Shown piece by piece: positions 1-8,157 of a DNA stretch of 64,000 bases. Positions within the stretch are counted from its first letter, which is position 1; each line of letters opens with the position of its first letter. This stretch comes from JBEEOW01 sp041191405 (GTDB lineage: Bacteria; Bacteroidota; Bacteroidia; Cytophagales; UBA9547): assembly GCA_041191405.1 (NCBI GenBank), contig JBEEOW010000002.1, forward strand, positions 1-64,000, in the 5' to 3' direction. A program made the translations under genes and the position numbers. The notes under the pieces are model-generated. The model had not been told where the DNA came from, did no database searches, and worked only from the letters and a program-made list of their open reading frames with translations.

Positions 1-19
1 ATATTTTTCAATTCCATCA

Positions 20-40
20 ATAATGATTTAAGCAATTGAT
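20..40 (+). repeat. 21-bp direct repeat, copy 1
   Basis: The 21 bases ATAATGATTTAAGCAATTGAT are identical at 917-937. The six bases that follow match with one mismatch (ATAAAT here, TTAAAT there). Both copies lie just upstream of a gene start and are followed by a TAnnTTTG-like -7 element (42-49 here). The copies bracket the small exported gene at 76-855, so this looks like a duplicated promoter segment. Confidence 0.75.
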
Positions 41-75
41 ATAAATTTGTATATTCATATTTTAAAGCTAAATGA

Positions 76-855
76 ATGGCAAAGCACTTAATTATTAAAT
101 TTCTTTTAATAGTCATTTATTCTAATGCATTAAATGCTCAAATAAGTAGTCTTTCAAATAAAGATACATCAATTTTTATAACAGTATATGATTATGACCT
201 TGAAGCAATTGAACAAGGATATTTAATTACTGGAAAAGAAAATATTACACATTTTTACAATTCAATAGAATATCTTGCAATAGTAAATGAATTTACAGAA
301 AAAGAAACTGATTACATGATTCATTTACAAGCTAAAGATAGCATTGAATTTATAGCAATGTATGGTGATTGTTCTAATATTATTACTCCTTATCAATATA
401 CACTAAAAAAATATTGCCCTCTTAAATTTTCAGCTAATAAAATTGAAAGTGTAATTGAAAAAGCTACTAAACTTAAAATAAACTCTTTAAATTTCAAGAA
501 TTTAACAAAAGCTAGAGCAACATTAGATTCAATTAAAAATACCAATTATTTTGTTAGAGAAAATATAAATTATTGGTATAAATGGAATTATAGTTTTGAT
601 TTTACAACTCAAATTCGATCGGATTTTGAAAGTATAGAGTATCAAAAGAAATACATCGAAACTTATTTTAAATCTTTCTTTAATGAAGAAATTGAAGTTA
701 TTTTAGTTGAACTTTCAAGTCCAAAAACTGATTTAAATATTAAAGTATATTCCAAAACTATTCCAAACTTTGACAAGTTACATTATGAATTTAAATACAA
801 AAGCTATACTGACAATGAAAAGAACCCAATAGACATAACATATTGGTATTGGTAA
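76..855 (+). CDS. Exported protein of unknown function
   Basis: The 259-residue product begins with a basic n-region and a hydrophobic core (about residues 6-20) ending in NALNAQ, a plausible Sec signal peptide with cleavage before Q22. The rest is hydrophilic, rich in Lys, Asn, Tyr and Ile, and shows no motif I recognise. There is no lipobox Cys and no T9SS tail. It is bracketed by a 21-bp direct repeat (20-40 and 917-937), which suggests it arrived, or was duplicated, in front of the ligase gene downstream. An out-of-frame ATG sits 4 bases upstream of the chosen start. The ORF is probably real because it is long, AT-rich and has an export signal, but its function is unknown. Confidence 0.6.
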   Translation: MAKHLIIKFLLIVIYSNALNAQISSLSNKDTSIFITVYDYDLEAIEQGYLITGKENITHFYNSIEYLAIVNEFTEKETDYMIHLQAKDSIEFIAMYGDCSNIITPYQYTLKKYCPLKFSANKIESVIEKATKLKINSLNFKNLTKARATLDSIKNTNYFVRENINYWYKWNYSFDFTTQIRSDFESIEYQKKYIETYFKSFFNEEIEVILVELSSPKTDLNIKVYSKTIPNFDKLHYEFKYKSYTDNEKNPIDITYWYW

Positions 856-916
856 AATTTCAATTTATAAAAATTAAAAAATGATTAGAGTTCAAACCTA
901 ATCAAACAATATTTTT

Positions 917-937
917 ATAATGATTTAAGCAATTGAT
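917..937 (+). repeat. 21-bp direct repeat, copy 2
   Basis: This is the second copy of the repeat at 20-40. It lies 23 bases before the start codon of the double ligase gene and just upstream of the TATATTTG element at 947-954. Confidence 0.75.
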
Positions 938-946
938 TTAAATCGT

Positions 947-954
947 TATATTTG
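947..954 (+). promoter_or_regulatory. Candidate -7 promoter element (TATATTTG)
   Basis: The octamer fits the Bacteroidota -7 consensus TAnnTTTG and ends 5 bases before the ATG at 960. If it is used, transcription would start at or next to the start codon, giving a leaderless or nearly leaderless mRNA. No good TTG-type -33 element is visible at the usual distance, so confidence is limited. Confidence 0.4.
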
Positions 955-959
955 CATTA

Positions 960-3641
960 ATGAAGATAGGCATATTTTTCGGAGGCCAGTCAAGGGAAAG
1001 AGAGATTTCTTTTGCAGGCGGCAGAACAGTGTATGATAATCTCAACAAAGAATTGTTTGAGGCTGTACCTGTATTTATTGATAGTTTGGGTAATTTTATT
1101 TTACTCAACTGGCAATTTATTTACAAAGGCACAATTCGTGACTTTTACCCACCTGTAAGTGCTTTAGCACCTACTCCTAACCATTTTCAAGTGTATCTTG
1201 AATCTTTAGGGGCTTTGAGTGATGAGCAATTAGATGCTGTTATTTCGGAGGTTGGTACTCGCATTTATCCACATCAATTCAAAAACTATTTTGATTTTGC
1301 ATTCCTTTGTTTGCATGGTCCTTATGGCGAAGATGGTAATATTCAAGGTATTTTAGAGTGGGAAAATATTCCTTATTCAGGTGCTGGAATTTTGCCTTCG
1401 GCTGTGGGAATCAACAAGATGGTGCAAAAAAACTTAATGGAACAAGCTGGTTTTGCCAGACCTAAAAACCATATTATTTCAAAAGCTGATTGGGAAAAAG
1501 AATCAGATAAAACCAAGCTTTTCATCTCTCTAAAAGCTGATTTCGGTTTACCGTTTGTTATTAAAGCGCCTTACCAAGGTTCGAGTATTGGGGTTTCGGT
1601 AATTAGTACTGACGATGTATTGAATTTTGAAAAAGCTATCAACAAAAGTTTTTTCATTGAACATATTAATGCTAAAAACTGGACACAATTATCGGATAAT
1701 CAAAAAGTTGATTTTATTAGAGAATTAACTGATATCCGTTCAGGTATTGGTTTGCCTGTTGAAGTTAATGGTACAATTATTTATCATCCTGAAGAATTAC
1801 TAACGTTCTTAAATACTTCATTAACAAGTGATGAAGACATTTATTTACATAGTTTAGATGGTGAAGAACAAATCATTATTGAAGGATTTATAAAAGGTAG
1901 AGAATTTTCGTGTATTGTTATTGAAGACGAAAAAGGTCACCCAATTGCCTTACCTCCTACCGAAATTGTAAAATCAAACAATGTATTTGATTATCGCTCA
2001 AAATACCTTCCAGGTATGACGAGAAAGGTAACTCCTATTGAATTACCTGCAAGTGAAATCGAAAAAATAAGAAAAGCGTGTGCATTATTATACACTAAAT
2101 TACACTTTAATGTATACGCACGTTTAGACGGTTTTTATACTGCCAATGGAGATATTTTCTTGAACGACCCAAACACTACTTCGGGAATGTTACCTTCGTC
2201 GTTCTTCTTCCATCAAGCAGCTGAAATTGGTTTAAATCCATCGCAATTTTTAACATATATTATTCGTACATCATTGGCTAACAGAGCTAAAACTGGCAAG
2301 AAAACACACGTTATCAACCAGTTATTAAGTTCGTTAGACAAAAACATATCTGCACAACACACCAAAGAAAGCAACAAAATTAGGGTTGCTGTAATTATGG
2401 GTGGTTACTCATCAGAAAGACATATTTCTGTTGAAAGTGGAAGAAATATTTTTGAAAAACTTTCATCATCAACTAAATACGAGGCTTTCCCAGTATTCTT
2501 AACAGGTTCTGATGAAGCACATCAATTGTTTGAAATCCCTATTAATATCATGTTGAAAGACAATGCAGATGATATTAAAGAGAAGGTTTTAAAGAATGAA
2601 GAAAAACATCCAATTATCAAGGAAATAATAAAAGCAACAAGTGCAATAACTAATAAATATGCTGCGAATGCTTTGCTATATCCAAAAGAAATTTCATACC
2701 AAGATTTAGCAGAAAAAGCGGATTGTGTGTTTATTGCTTTACATGGTCGCCCTGGTGAAGATGGTGCTTTACAAGCTGAATTAGAAAAAGTTGGTTTGCC
2801 ATACAATGGTTCAAGTATTGATAGTTCAAAAATTACTATCAACAAATACGAAACCAACAAAAAATTACGTCAAAATGGAGTACTTGTAGCAAATCATAGA
2901 TTAATTCATATTGAGGAATATTATGAAAAACCTCAAGAATTAATTGACGAAATTGAAACAAACTTCCAATACCCATTTATTGCCAAACCAGCTGATGATG
3001 GCTGTAGTTCGGCAGTGAAAAAAATCAAAAATAGAGTTGAACTGATTGCTTTCATGAACTTAATGTTCCGTGAGCAAGACGATATTGATACTACTGAGGC
3101 TCAGAAATTAAAACTTAAATTTAATGAAGAGTTTCCTCGCAAAACGTATTTCTTAATTGAAGATTTAATTTCGCAAGAAGGTGCAAGCCACTTCCTTGAA
3201 GTTACTGGAGGTTTATTAACTCATTTAGAAGCTGATGGAACAGTACGTTACGAAATGTTTGAGCCATCTGAAACATTGGCATCTGGTGAAGTACTTTCAC
3301 TAGAAGAAAAATTCTTAGCAGGTGAAGGTCAGAATATAACACCAGCAAGATACAATGCTGATAAAGCCAAACAAGAAAAAATTAGCTTAGCAGTACGTGC
3401 CGAACTTGAAAAAACAGCTCGCATTTTAAATGTACAAGGCTATTGCAGAATCGATGCTTTTGTAAGAATATTTGATGAGAATAAAGTTGAAACAATAATT
3501 ATAGAAATCAACTCATTACCTGGCATGACACCTGCAACTTGTATTTTCCACCAATGTGCTATAAATCAATACAAACCTTATGATTTTATTGATTCAATTC
3601 TTACATTTGGAATAAATCGTAGTGCAAAACACAATAAATAA
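960..3641 (+). CDS. Double-length D-alanine--D-alanine ligase (two ligase units fused)
   Basis: The 893-residue protein holds two complete D-Ala-D-Ala ligase/ATP-grasp units in tandem (about 1-440 and 474-893); the usual enzyme has about 300-370 residues. It should make the D-Ala-D-Ala dipeptide for peptidoglycan in the cytoplasm. Both halves start with the N-terminal glycine motif (FFGGQSRERE; IMGGYSSERH) and carry LHGxxGEDG (about 118 and 594). Half 1 keeps the ATP-grasp loop KAPYQGSSIGV (about 202), but its metal-binding motif has become NDPNTTSGM (about 402). Half 2 has a changed loop (AKPADDGCSSAV, about 675) but a canonical EINSLPGMT (about 849). The halves may therefore be specialised. 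Followed by a PASTA-domain gene, a fitting cell-wall neighbour. Confidence 0.9.
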   Translation: MKIGIFFGGQSREREISFAGGRTVYDNLNKELFEAVPVFIDSLGNFILLNWQFIYKGTIRDFYPPVSALAPTPNHFQVYLESLGALSDEQLDAVISEVGTRIYPHQFKNYFDFAFLCLHGPYGEDGNIQGILEWENIPYSGAGILPSAVGINKMVQKNLMEQAGFARPKNHIISKADWEKESDKTKLFISLKADFGLPFVIKAPYQGSSIGVSVISTDDVLNFEKAINKSFFIEHINAKNWTQLSDNQKVDFIRELTDIRSGIGLPVEVNGTIIYHPEELLTFLNTSLTSDEDIYLHSLDGEEQIIIEGFIKGREFSCIVIEDEKGHPIALPPTEIVKSNNVFDYRSKYLPGMTRKVTPIELPASEIEKIRKACALLYTKLHFNVYARLDGFYTANGDIFLNDPNTTSGMLPSSFFFHQAAEIGLNPSQFLTYIIRTSLANRAKTGKKTHVINQLLSSLDKNISAQHTKESNKIRVAVIMGGYSSERHISVESGRNIFEKLSSSTKYEAFPVFLTGSDEAHQLFEIPINIMLKDNADDIKEKVLKNEEKHPIIKEIIKATSAITNKYAANALLYPKEISYQDLAEKADCVFIALHGRPGEDGALQAELEKVGLPYNGSSIDSSKITINKYETNKKLRQNGVLVANHRLIHIEEYYEKPQELIDEIETNFQYPFIAKPADDGCSSAVKKIKNRVELIAFMNLMFREQDDIDTTEAQKLKLKFNEEFPRKTYFLIEDLISQEGASHFLEVTGGLLTHLEADGTVRYEMFEPSETLASGEVLSLEEKFLAGEGQNITPARYNADKAKQEKISLAVRAELEKTARILNVQGYCRIDAFVRIFDENKVETIIIEINSLPGMTPATCIFHQCAINQYKPYDFIDSILTFGINRSAKHNK

Positions 3642-3662
3642 GGAATTTTAACATTAAAGTAT

Positions 3663-3728
3663 AGAGAGTTCAGGGTTTAGAGTTAAGAGTTTTATAACTG
3701 TAAACCCTAAACTCTTAACTCTCAACTA
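3663..3728 (+). repeat. Heptamer-repeat hairpin (AGAGTTN / complementary arm)
   Basis: The left arm (3663-3694) reads as successive 7-mers GAGAGTT, CAGGGTT, TAGAGTT, AAGAGTT. The right arm (3701-3728), read on the minus strand, gives GAGAGTT, AAGAGTT, TAGGGTT. The two arms can form an imperfect hairpin between the ligase gene and the PASTA gene. It ends 8 bases before the next start codon. Confidence 0.75.
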
Positions 3729-3735
3729 AAAAACT

Positions 3736-4524
3736 ATGGCAGACGATAAAGTAGCAAAATCTAAATTATACACACACATAGGCTTGGCACTTGGCTTAAG
3801 CTTTGTGATAATTTTCGGTTTTTTCTATGTTTACTTACCTTGGACAACCAATCATGGTGATTCGGTAACTGTACCTGATTTAACGGGCATGTCGGCACCT
3901 GAATTAGAAGAGTTTTTAGAAACCAAAGCATTGAAATATGAATTGAACGATTCAACTTACGATGCTAATATTAAACCACTTACAGTAATTTCGCAGTACC
4001 CAAAAGCAGGTTCAAAAGTAAAAGAAGGTCGCAAAATTTATGTAACCATTCGTTCAGTAAAACCACCACAAGTAAAAATGCCACGCTTAGTTGATGCATC
4101 ATTATTGAACGCACAAATGGTAATTCAAAGTTATGGTTTGTTAATGGGTAAAATTGAATATGTACCTCATTATGCTGAAAATGCAGTACTGAAACAAATG
4201 GTAAATGGTAAAGAAATTAAACCAGGAACTTCAATTAGTAAAGGAACAAGAGTTGATTTAGTAATTGGGAATGGTTCAGGAGATGTAGCTTTAGATGTTC
4301 CAAACTTAATAAATATGCCAATTGATGAAGCTAAAATTTCATTAAGTGGAATGGGAATTGAAATTGGAAGTATAGTTTATGATGAAAAATCAAGTGAGCC
4401 CAAAGGTGCTATTATTAAGCAAAAACCAATGACAGCACCAGGTGTTCAAATCAAACAAGGTGAATCTATTGACCTTTGGGTTTCTGGTCCTCGCCCAGCA
4501 GAATCTACTCTACCTACTGAATAG
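3736..4524 (+). CDS. PASTA domain membrane protein
   Basis: This 262-residue protein has a short cytoplasmic N-terminus, one transmembrane helix (about 14-37) and three PASTA repeats outside the membrane (about 42-110, 112-180 and 186-256). Each repeat has the typical pattern VPDLTGM / ALKYEL / VxxQYPKAGSKV. PASTA repeats bind muropeptides or beta-lactams in kinases and PBPs. No kinase or transpeptidase domain is present here, so a scaffold or sensor role in wall synthesis is inferred. Heptamer arrays lie directly before and after the gene. The ATG start gives a sensible anchor and has an A-rich leader. Confidence 0.88.
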   Translation: MADDKVAKSKLYTHIGLALGLSFVIIFGFFYVYLPWTTNHGDSVTVPDLTGMSAPELEEFLETKALKYELNDSTYDANIKPLTVISQYPKAGSKVKEGRKIYVTIRSVKPPQVKMPRLVDASLLNAQMVIQSYGLLMGKIEYVPHYAENAVLKQMVNGKEIKPGTSISKGTRVDLVIGNGSGDVALDVPNLINMPIDEAKISLSGMGIEIGSIVYDEKSSEPKGAIIKQKPMTAPGVQIKQGESIDLWVSGPRPAESTLPTE

Positions 4525-4602
4525 TTCAGAGTTCTGGGTTTAGAGTTCAGAGTAGAACAGATAGAAACAAACCCTCAACTCTATACTCTTAACCCTTAAC
4601 TA
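4523..4602 (+). repeat. Heptamer-repeat array with two arms
   Basis: The left arm (4523-4553) begins inside the stop codon of the PASTA gene and reads TAGTTCA, GAGTTCT, GGGTTTA, GAGTTCA. The right arm (4572-4602), read on the minus strand, gives GTTAAGG, GTTAAGA, GTATAGA, GTTGAGG. It has the same class and layout as the array at 3663-3728 but is not a copy of it. Confidence 0.75.
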
Positions 4603-4609
4603 ATAAAAA

Positions 4610-6460
4610 ATGATTATAAATAGAAACATAATGTCCAACAAATTACTAATGAAAACATTAGCACTAGCTTTTGTATTTATTGGTAATATTGCTTTTGGGC
4701 AAATTGTTACAGCTCCTATTTATAAAGTTAATACCAATAAAAATGTAAGGGTAGCAAATCCTAATCAAAGAACTCAAGCTAGTTTAAACTTACCAATTTT
4801 TGAAGATTTTGCAGTTTCAAATACACTTGACACTGTTTTATGGAATAAAAATCAAGGAGTTACAGTAAATAATACACGCTGTATTAATCCACCAAGTTAT
4901 AATGTGGTAAGTTTTGATGGTATTTCTGCAGATGGAATTCCTTACAATATCATTAATCCATTTGCTTATGGACCTTGTGATAGCTTGGTTTCTAATCAAA
5001 TAGACTTGTCAGGAATCAATGCAAGTTCAAATTACAATTTAAGTTTTTACTATCAAAAAGGTGGAAGTGCAGAAAAACCTGATACTTTACAAAACGATTC
5101 CTTAGCTATTTATGGTTTTGCAAGCGATACAACTTGGAAACTGATTACTTCTATTAAATCTACCAATTCGAATGATACTGTTTTTAATTTATCATCAACT
5201 GAATTAAGTAATCCTAAATTCTTTCATGATAAATTCAAAATCAAGTTTTTATCTTTTGGAAATCAATCAGGCTCATGGGATCAATGGCATGTTGATTATA
5301 TAAAAATTACGAATTCATTTATTGATGATTTCACCATTAGTTCAATGAATGTTAGTTTGTTAAAAAACTATTATGCAATTCCAGCATCTCAATTTATTGG
5401 CTTTGAAAATAAAGAATTAAATGATTCAATTTCAGTAAAATATTCATATATAGGTCCTAGTTTCAATGCCAATCAACCTTCCAAATTTGTTATTTCTAAA
5501 AACAATGACACCTTACAAACATTTAGAAAAGACAACAATGATATTACTTTTCCTTATCCATATTTAAGTAAACTTGATTACACTATTGACAAAACAAAAT
5601 TCTCAAATTTATCAGATAGTAGTGTTATTAATGCAAATGTCTCAATTGATGCATTTATTGCTGGGACTGAAAAAAATGATAGTTATACTGCTAAAAACAT
5701 TATTCATAACTATTTTGCTTATGATGATGGAAGTGCAGAATGGTCGTTTGGCATAAACCAAGCAGGTGGTTGCTTAATTCAAGATTTTTCGCTAAATAAT
5801 TCAGATACAATTTCGGCAGTACAAATAGTTTGGGTTCCAAGTATTACTGATTTAAATGGAACTTCACTAAAATTAATTGTTTTAGATAGTTTAAAAAAGA
5901 TTATTTACGGCAAACAAGTTTTATTGAAAAACAATAATTTTAACATTTACGATTCAACCAATATTTACAAACTTGATTCAGGCTTAGTACTTCCATCAGG
6001 TAAGTTCTACGTTGGATATCAACAAAATAGTGCAGCTTTACTACCTGTAGGCTTCGATATAAATACGCCAAACAGTCAACATATTTTATATGCAGTTGAT
6101 TACATAAAAGGTACTGCAAACTTCCGTTGGCAAAATTATACTAAAAGTAACGGTTCGTTAATGATAAGACCAATCTTTAAACGAGGTGTTAAAACAGGAA
6201 CTCAAAGAATTGATAATGAACAAAAATCTGAACTAAGTATCTACCCTATTCCAAATAATACTGGTATTTTCAATATTTTAAATGATACATTAACAGGTAT
6301 AGAAGTATTTGATGGAATTGGTCAACCACTTGATAATACGCAATATCATTTAATTAAGAGTACTTCATTTTATGTAAATCCAGCAAAACCGGGAATTTAC
6401 TTTGTTAACTGTATTTCTCAAAATGGAGTTATAAGAAAGAAAATAGTTATACAACCATAA
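4610..6460 (+). CDS. T9SS type A sorting domain-containing secreted protein
   Basis: The 616-residue product has an N-terminal signal peptide (core LLMKTLALAFVFIGNIAFG, cut before Q). The body is rich in Asn, Ser and beta-strands, with a jellyroll-like segment around 90-240 (LSFYYQKGGSAEKPDTLQ, WDQWHVDYIKI). The last 80 residues look like a type A T9SS C-terminal domain (SIYPIPNNTG ... GIEVFDGIGQPL ... GIYFVNCISQNG ... KKIVIQP). It should be exported across the outer membrane and anchored or released. No enzymatic motif was recognised. ATGs at 4631 and 4649 are alternative starts that keep the signal peptide. Confidence 0.82.
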   Translation: MIINRNIMSNKLLMKTLALAFVFIGNIAFGQIVTAPIYKVNTNKNVRVANPNQRTQASLNLPIFEDFAVSNTLDTVLWNKNQGVTVNNTRCINPPSYNVVSFDGISADGIPYNIINPFAYGPCDSLVSNQIDLSGINASSNYNLSFYYQKGGSAEKPDTLQNDSLAIYGFASDTTWKLITSIKSTNSNDTVFNLSSTELSNPKFFHDKFKIKFLSFGNQSGSWDQWHVDYIKITNSFIDDFTISSMNVSLLKNYYAIPASQFIGFENKELNDSISVKYSYIGPSFNANQPSKFVISKNNDTLQTFRKDNNDITFPYPYLSKLDYTIDKTKFSNLSDSSVINANVSIDAFIAGTEKNDSYTAKNIIHNYFAYDDGSAEWSFGINQAGGCLIQDFSLNNSDTISAVQIVWVPSITDLNGTSLKLIVLDSLKKIIYGKQVLLKNNNFNIYDSTNIYKLDSGLVLPSGKFYVGYQQNSAALLPVGFDINTPNSQHILYAVDYIKGTANFRWQNYTKSNGSLMIRPIFKRGVKTGTQRIDNEQKSELSIYPIPNNTGIFNILNDTLTGIEVFDGIGQPLDNTQYHLIKSTSFYVNPAKPGIYFVNCISQNGVIRKKIVIQP

Positions 6461-6471
6461 CCACCTTACAA

Positions 6472-6774
6472 ATGGCAGATATTACTTGCGCAGAATTAAA
6501 AAAACGTATTCAAAACAATGAGCAACTAAATATTATTGATGTTAGAGAGCCTTGGGAATATGCAGAAGTAAATATTGGAGCACCAAATATTCCTCTTGGT
6601 TTACTTCCACATCGTTTAGCTGAGATTGAAAAATATAAAAATGAAGAATTAATTATTCATTGCAGAAGTGGCAAAAGAAGTGATAACGCAATGAAATTTC
6701 TTCAACAACAAGGTTATACAAATGTTAGAAACCTTTTAGGTGGCATTGTAGAATATCTTGAAACGGAAGTGTAG
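6472..6774 (+). CDS. Rhodanese-like domain protein
   Basis: This is a 100-residue single rhodanese domain without a signal peptide, so it is cytoplasmic. It has the CH2A-like segment IIDVREPWEY (21-30) and an active-site loop with catalytic Cys64 in HCRSGKRS. Such proteins carry sulfur as a persulfide or regulate sulfur transfer. It starts 11 bases after the T9SS gene stop. A 7-mer array begins at its TAG stop codon, followed by a strong bidirectional terminator. Confidence 0.9.
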   Translation: MADITCAELKKRIQNNEQLNIIDVREPWEYAEVNIGAPNIPLGLLPHRLAEIEKYKNEELIIHCRSGKRSDNAMKFLQQQGYTNVRNLLGGIVEYLETEV

Positions 6775-6820
6775 TACTGGGTATTGAGTACTGAGTACGA
6801 AGTATTAAGTAATAAAGTAA
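6772..6820 (+). repeat. Heptamer-repeat array, GTACTGA class
   Basis: The array starts at the TAG stop codon of the rhodanese gene and reads GTACTGG, GTATTGA, GTACTGA, GTACGAA, GTATTAA, then a looser copy. It runs straight into the terminator stem that begins at 6820. Confidence 0.8.
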
Positions 6821-6863
6821 AAAAGGTATTTAGTTTTATGTTTAAAACTAAATACCTTTTTTT
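6820..6863. terminator. Bidirectional intrinsic terminator
   Basis: A 19-bp stem (6820-6838 with 6843-6861) with a 4-base loop has A-runs and T-runs at its ends. It sits between the convergent rhodanese and phosphatase genes and can serve both strands. Confidence 0.9.
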
Positions 6864-6891
6864 ATGAGTTAAATTTATATTTTAATTGGAA

Positions 6892-6917
6892 AACCCTAAA
6901 CTCTTCCCCCTAAACTA
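6892..6917 (-). repeat. Short heptamer-repeat array (TTTAGGG class)
   Basis: Read on the minus strand it gives GTTTAGG, GGGAAGA, GTTTAGG. It lies between the terminator and the stop of the phosphatase gene. It is short and is called mainly because it matches the neighbouring arrays. Confidence 0.55.
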
Positions 6918-6923
6918 ATAATA

Positions 6924-8141
6924 CTACAAATTAACATCACAACTCAACATAGTAACATCATCAGTATATGGTAAACTAGCCCTAAACTCATCAGCTGCTA
7001 GTTTTAATGCCATTGGAATATCAGCGTGCTCCAAATTTAATGATTTGAGTAAATGATACTTAATCTGTTCATCTCCAAATTCTTCACCATTCTCATTTCT
7101 AACTTCACTAAGCCCGTCAGTATACGCAAATAAAAACAAGTTTTTCTCAAAACTTAACTCCCCTAATTCAATTAAAGGCAACACATCAAACATACCTAAA
7201 ATGGTTGTTCCTTTATCTAAAAACAATACTTTTCCATCTTTAATCAATACCGGAGGGTTATGTCCAGCGTTAATATATTGAATAGTTTTTTGTTCTAAAT
7301 CAATCAAAATACTAAAAAAAGTAATAAAATACTCCCCTCTTGAATTATTCAACAATAAAGCATTTGCACCTTTTACAACATCAACTAAACCTAAATTTAC
7401 ACTTAACAATGCCCTAAATGATGCCTGAAAATTAGACATTAACATAGCCGCAGGAACACCTTTCCCTGAAACATCAGCAATGCATAATACAAACCTATTT
7501 TTATCTAATTTAATGTAATCATAATAATCTCCACCTACTTCATTATGAGGATAATAAGCTGCTTTAATTTTTAGTATTTCAGTATCAGCTAATTTTTTAG
7601 GAAATAACATATTTTGCACATTTCGTGCAATTTCTAATTCTTTTTTTGCGGCTTGTTGTAGTAATTCTTTTTTTGCTAAACGCTTATTTTCAATTGCAAC
7701 AAGAATAATATTACTTATAGACTGAACAAAGGGCAATAGTTTAATTGCTAGTTCCTCCTCATCTCCTACAACACTAATTAAAACATAAGCTAAAATTTTA
7801 TCTTTATGTTTAACAGGAACTACAGCTTCAAAAATTTTAGCAATTTGTGATTTTTTAGATTTATCTAAAATAGTAATATTCTGAATTCCTGAAAGCTCTT
7901 CTTCAATAATTTCAGACTTAAATGGTCGTTCAAAACCATAATTTGCTTTACAACTCCAGCTATTCCCCTCAAAAACATACAACGATGCAGCATCAATATC
8001 CATTTTTGAACGAAGAGTAAAATGAAAAATGCTATAAAGCCCTTCCTCTGATTCATTTCTATTGATAGCTTTGGTAATTTCTAACAAAGCATCAAGCTCC
8101 ATCTCCTTGATTAAAAGGTCTTTTTGCGCTTGTTTTAACAT
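6924..8141 (-). CDS. GAF-like / SpoIIE (PP2C-type) serine phosphatase
   Basis: The protein has 405 residues from the chosen start. Residues about 20-165 resemble a GAF sensory region, then comes a helical linker (KKELLQQAAKKELEIARN). Residues about 185-405 are a SpoIIE/PP2C phosphatase domain with the metal-site motifs GGDYYDYI, CIADVSGKGVPAAM, INAGHNPPVL and YTDGLSEV, ending in DDVTML. Such enzymes dephosphorylate anti-sigma antagonists or other Ser/Thr phosphoproteins. An upstream in-frame ATG at 8192 would overlap the permease gene by 35 bases. The ATG at 8141 leaves a 16-base gap and starts MLKQAQKDLL, which is preferred. Probably co-transcribed with the permease. Confidence 0.85.
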   Translation of the reverse strand: MLKQAQKDLLIKEMELDALLEITKAINRNESEEGLYSIFHFTLRSKMDIDAASLYVFEGNSWSCKANYGFERPFKSEIIEEELSGIQNITILDKSKKSQIAKIFEAVVPVKHKDKILAYVLISVVGDEEELAIKLLPFVQSISNIILVAIENKRLAKKELLQQAAKKELEIARNVQNMLFPKKLADTEILKIKAAYYPHNEVGGDYYDYIKLDKNRFVLCIADVSGKGVPAAMLMSNFQASFRALLSVNLGLVDVVKGANALLLNNSRGEYFITFFSILIDLEQKTIQYINAGHNPPVLIKDGKVLFLDKGTTILGMFDVLPLIELGELSFEKNLFLFAYTDGLSEVRNENGEEFGDEQIKYHLLKSLNLEHADIPMALKLAADEFRASLPYTDDVTMLSCDVNL

Positions 8142-8157
8142 AACATTAAAAATATAA

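Noticed and set aside
2522..2860. Minus-strand ORF of 112 codons inside the double ligase gene
   Set aside because: It lies fully within a well-supported gene on the other strand and shows no recognisable domain.
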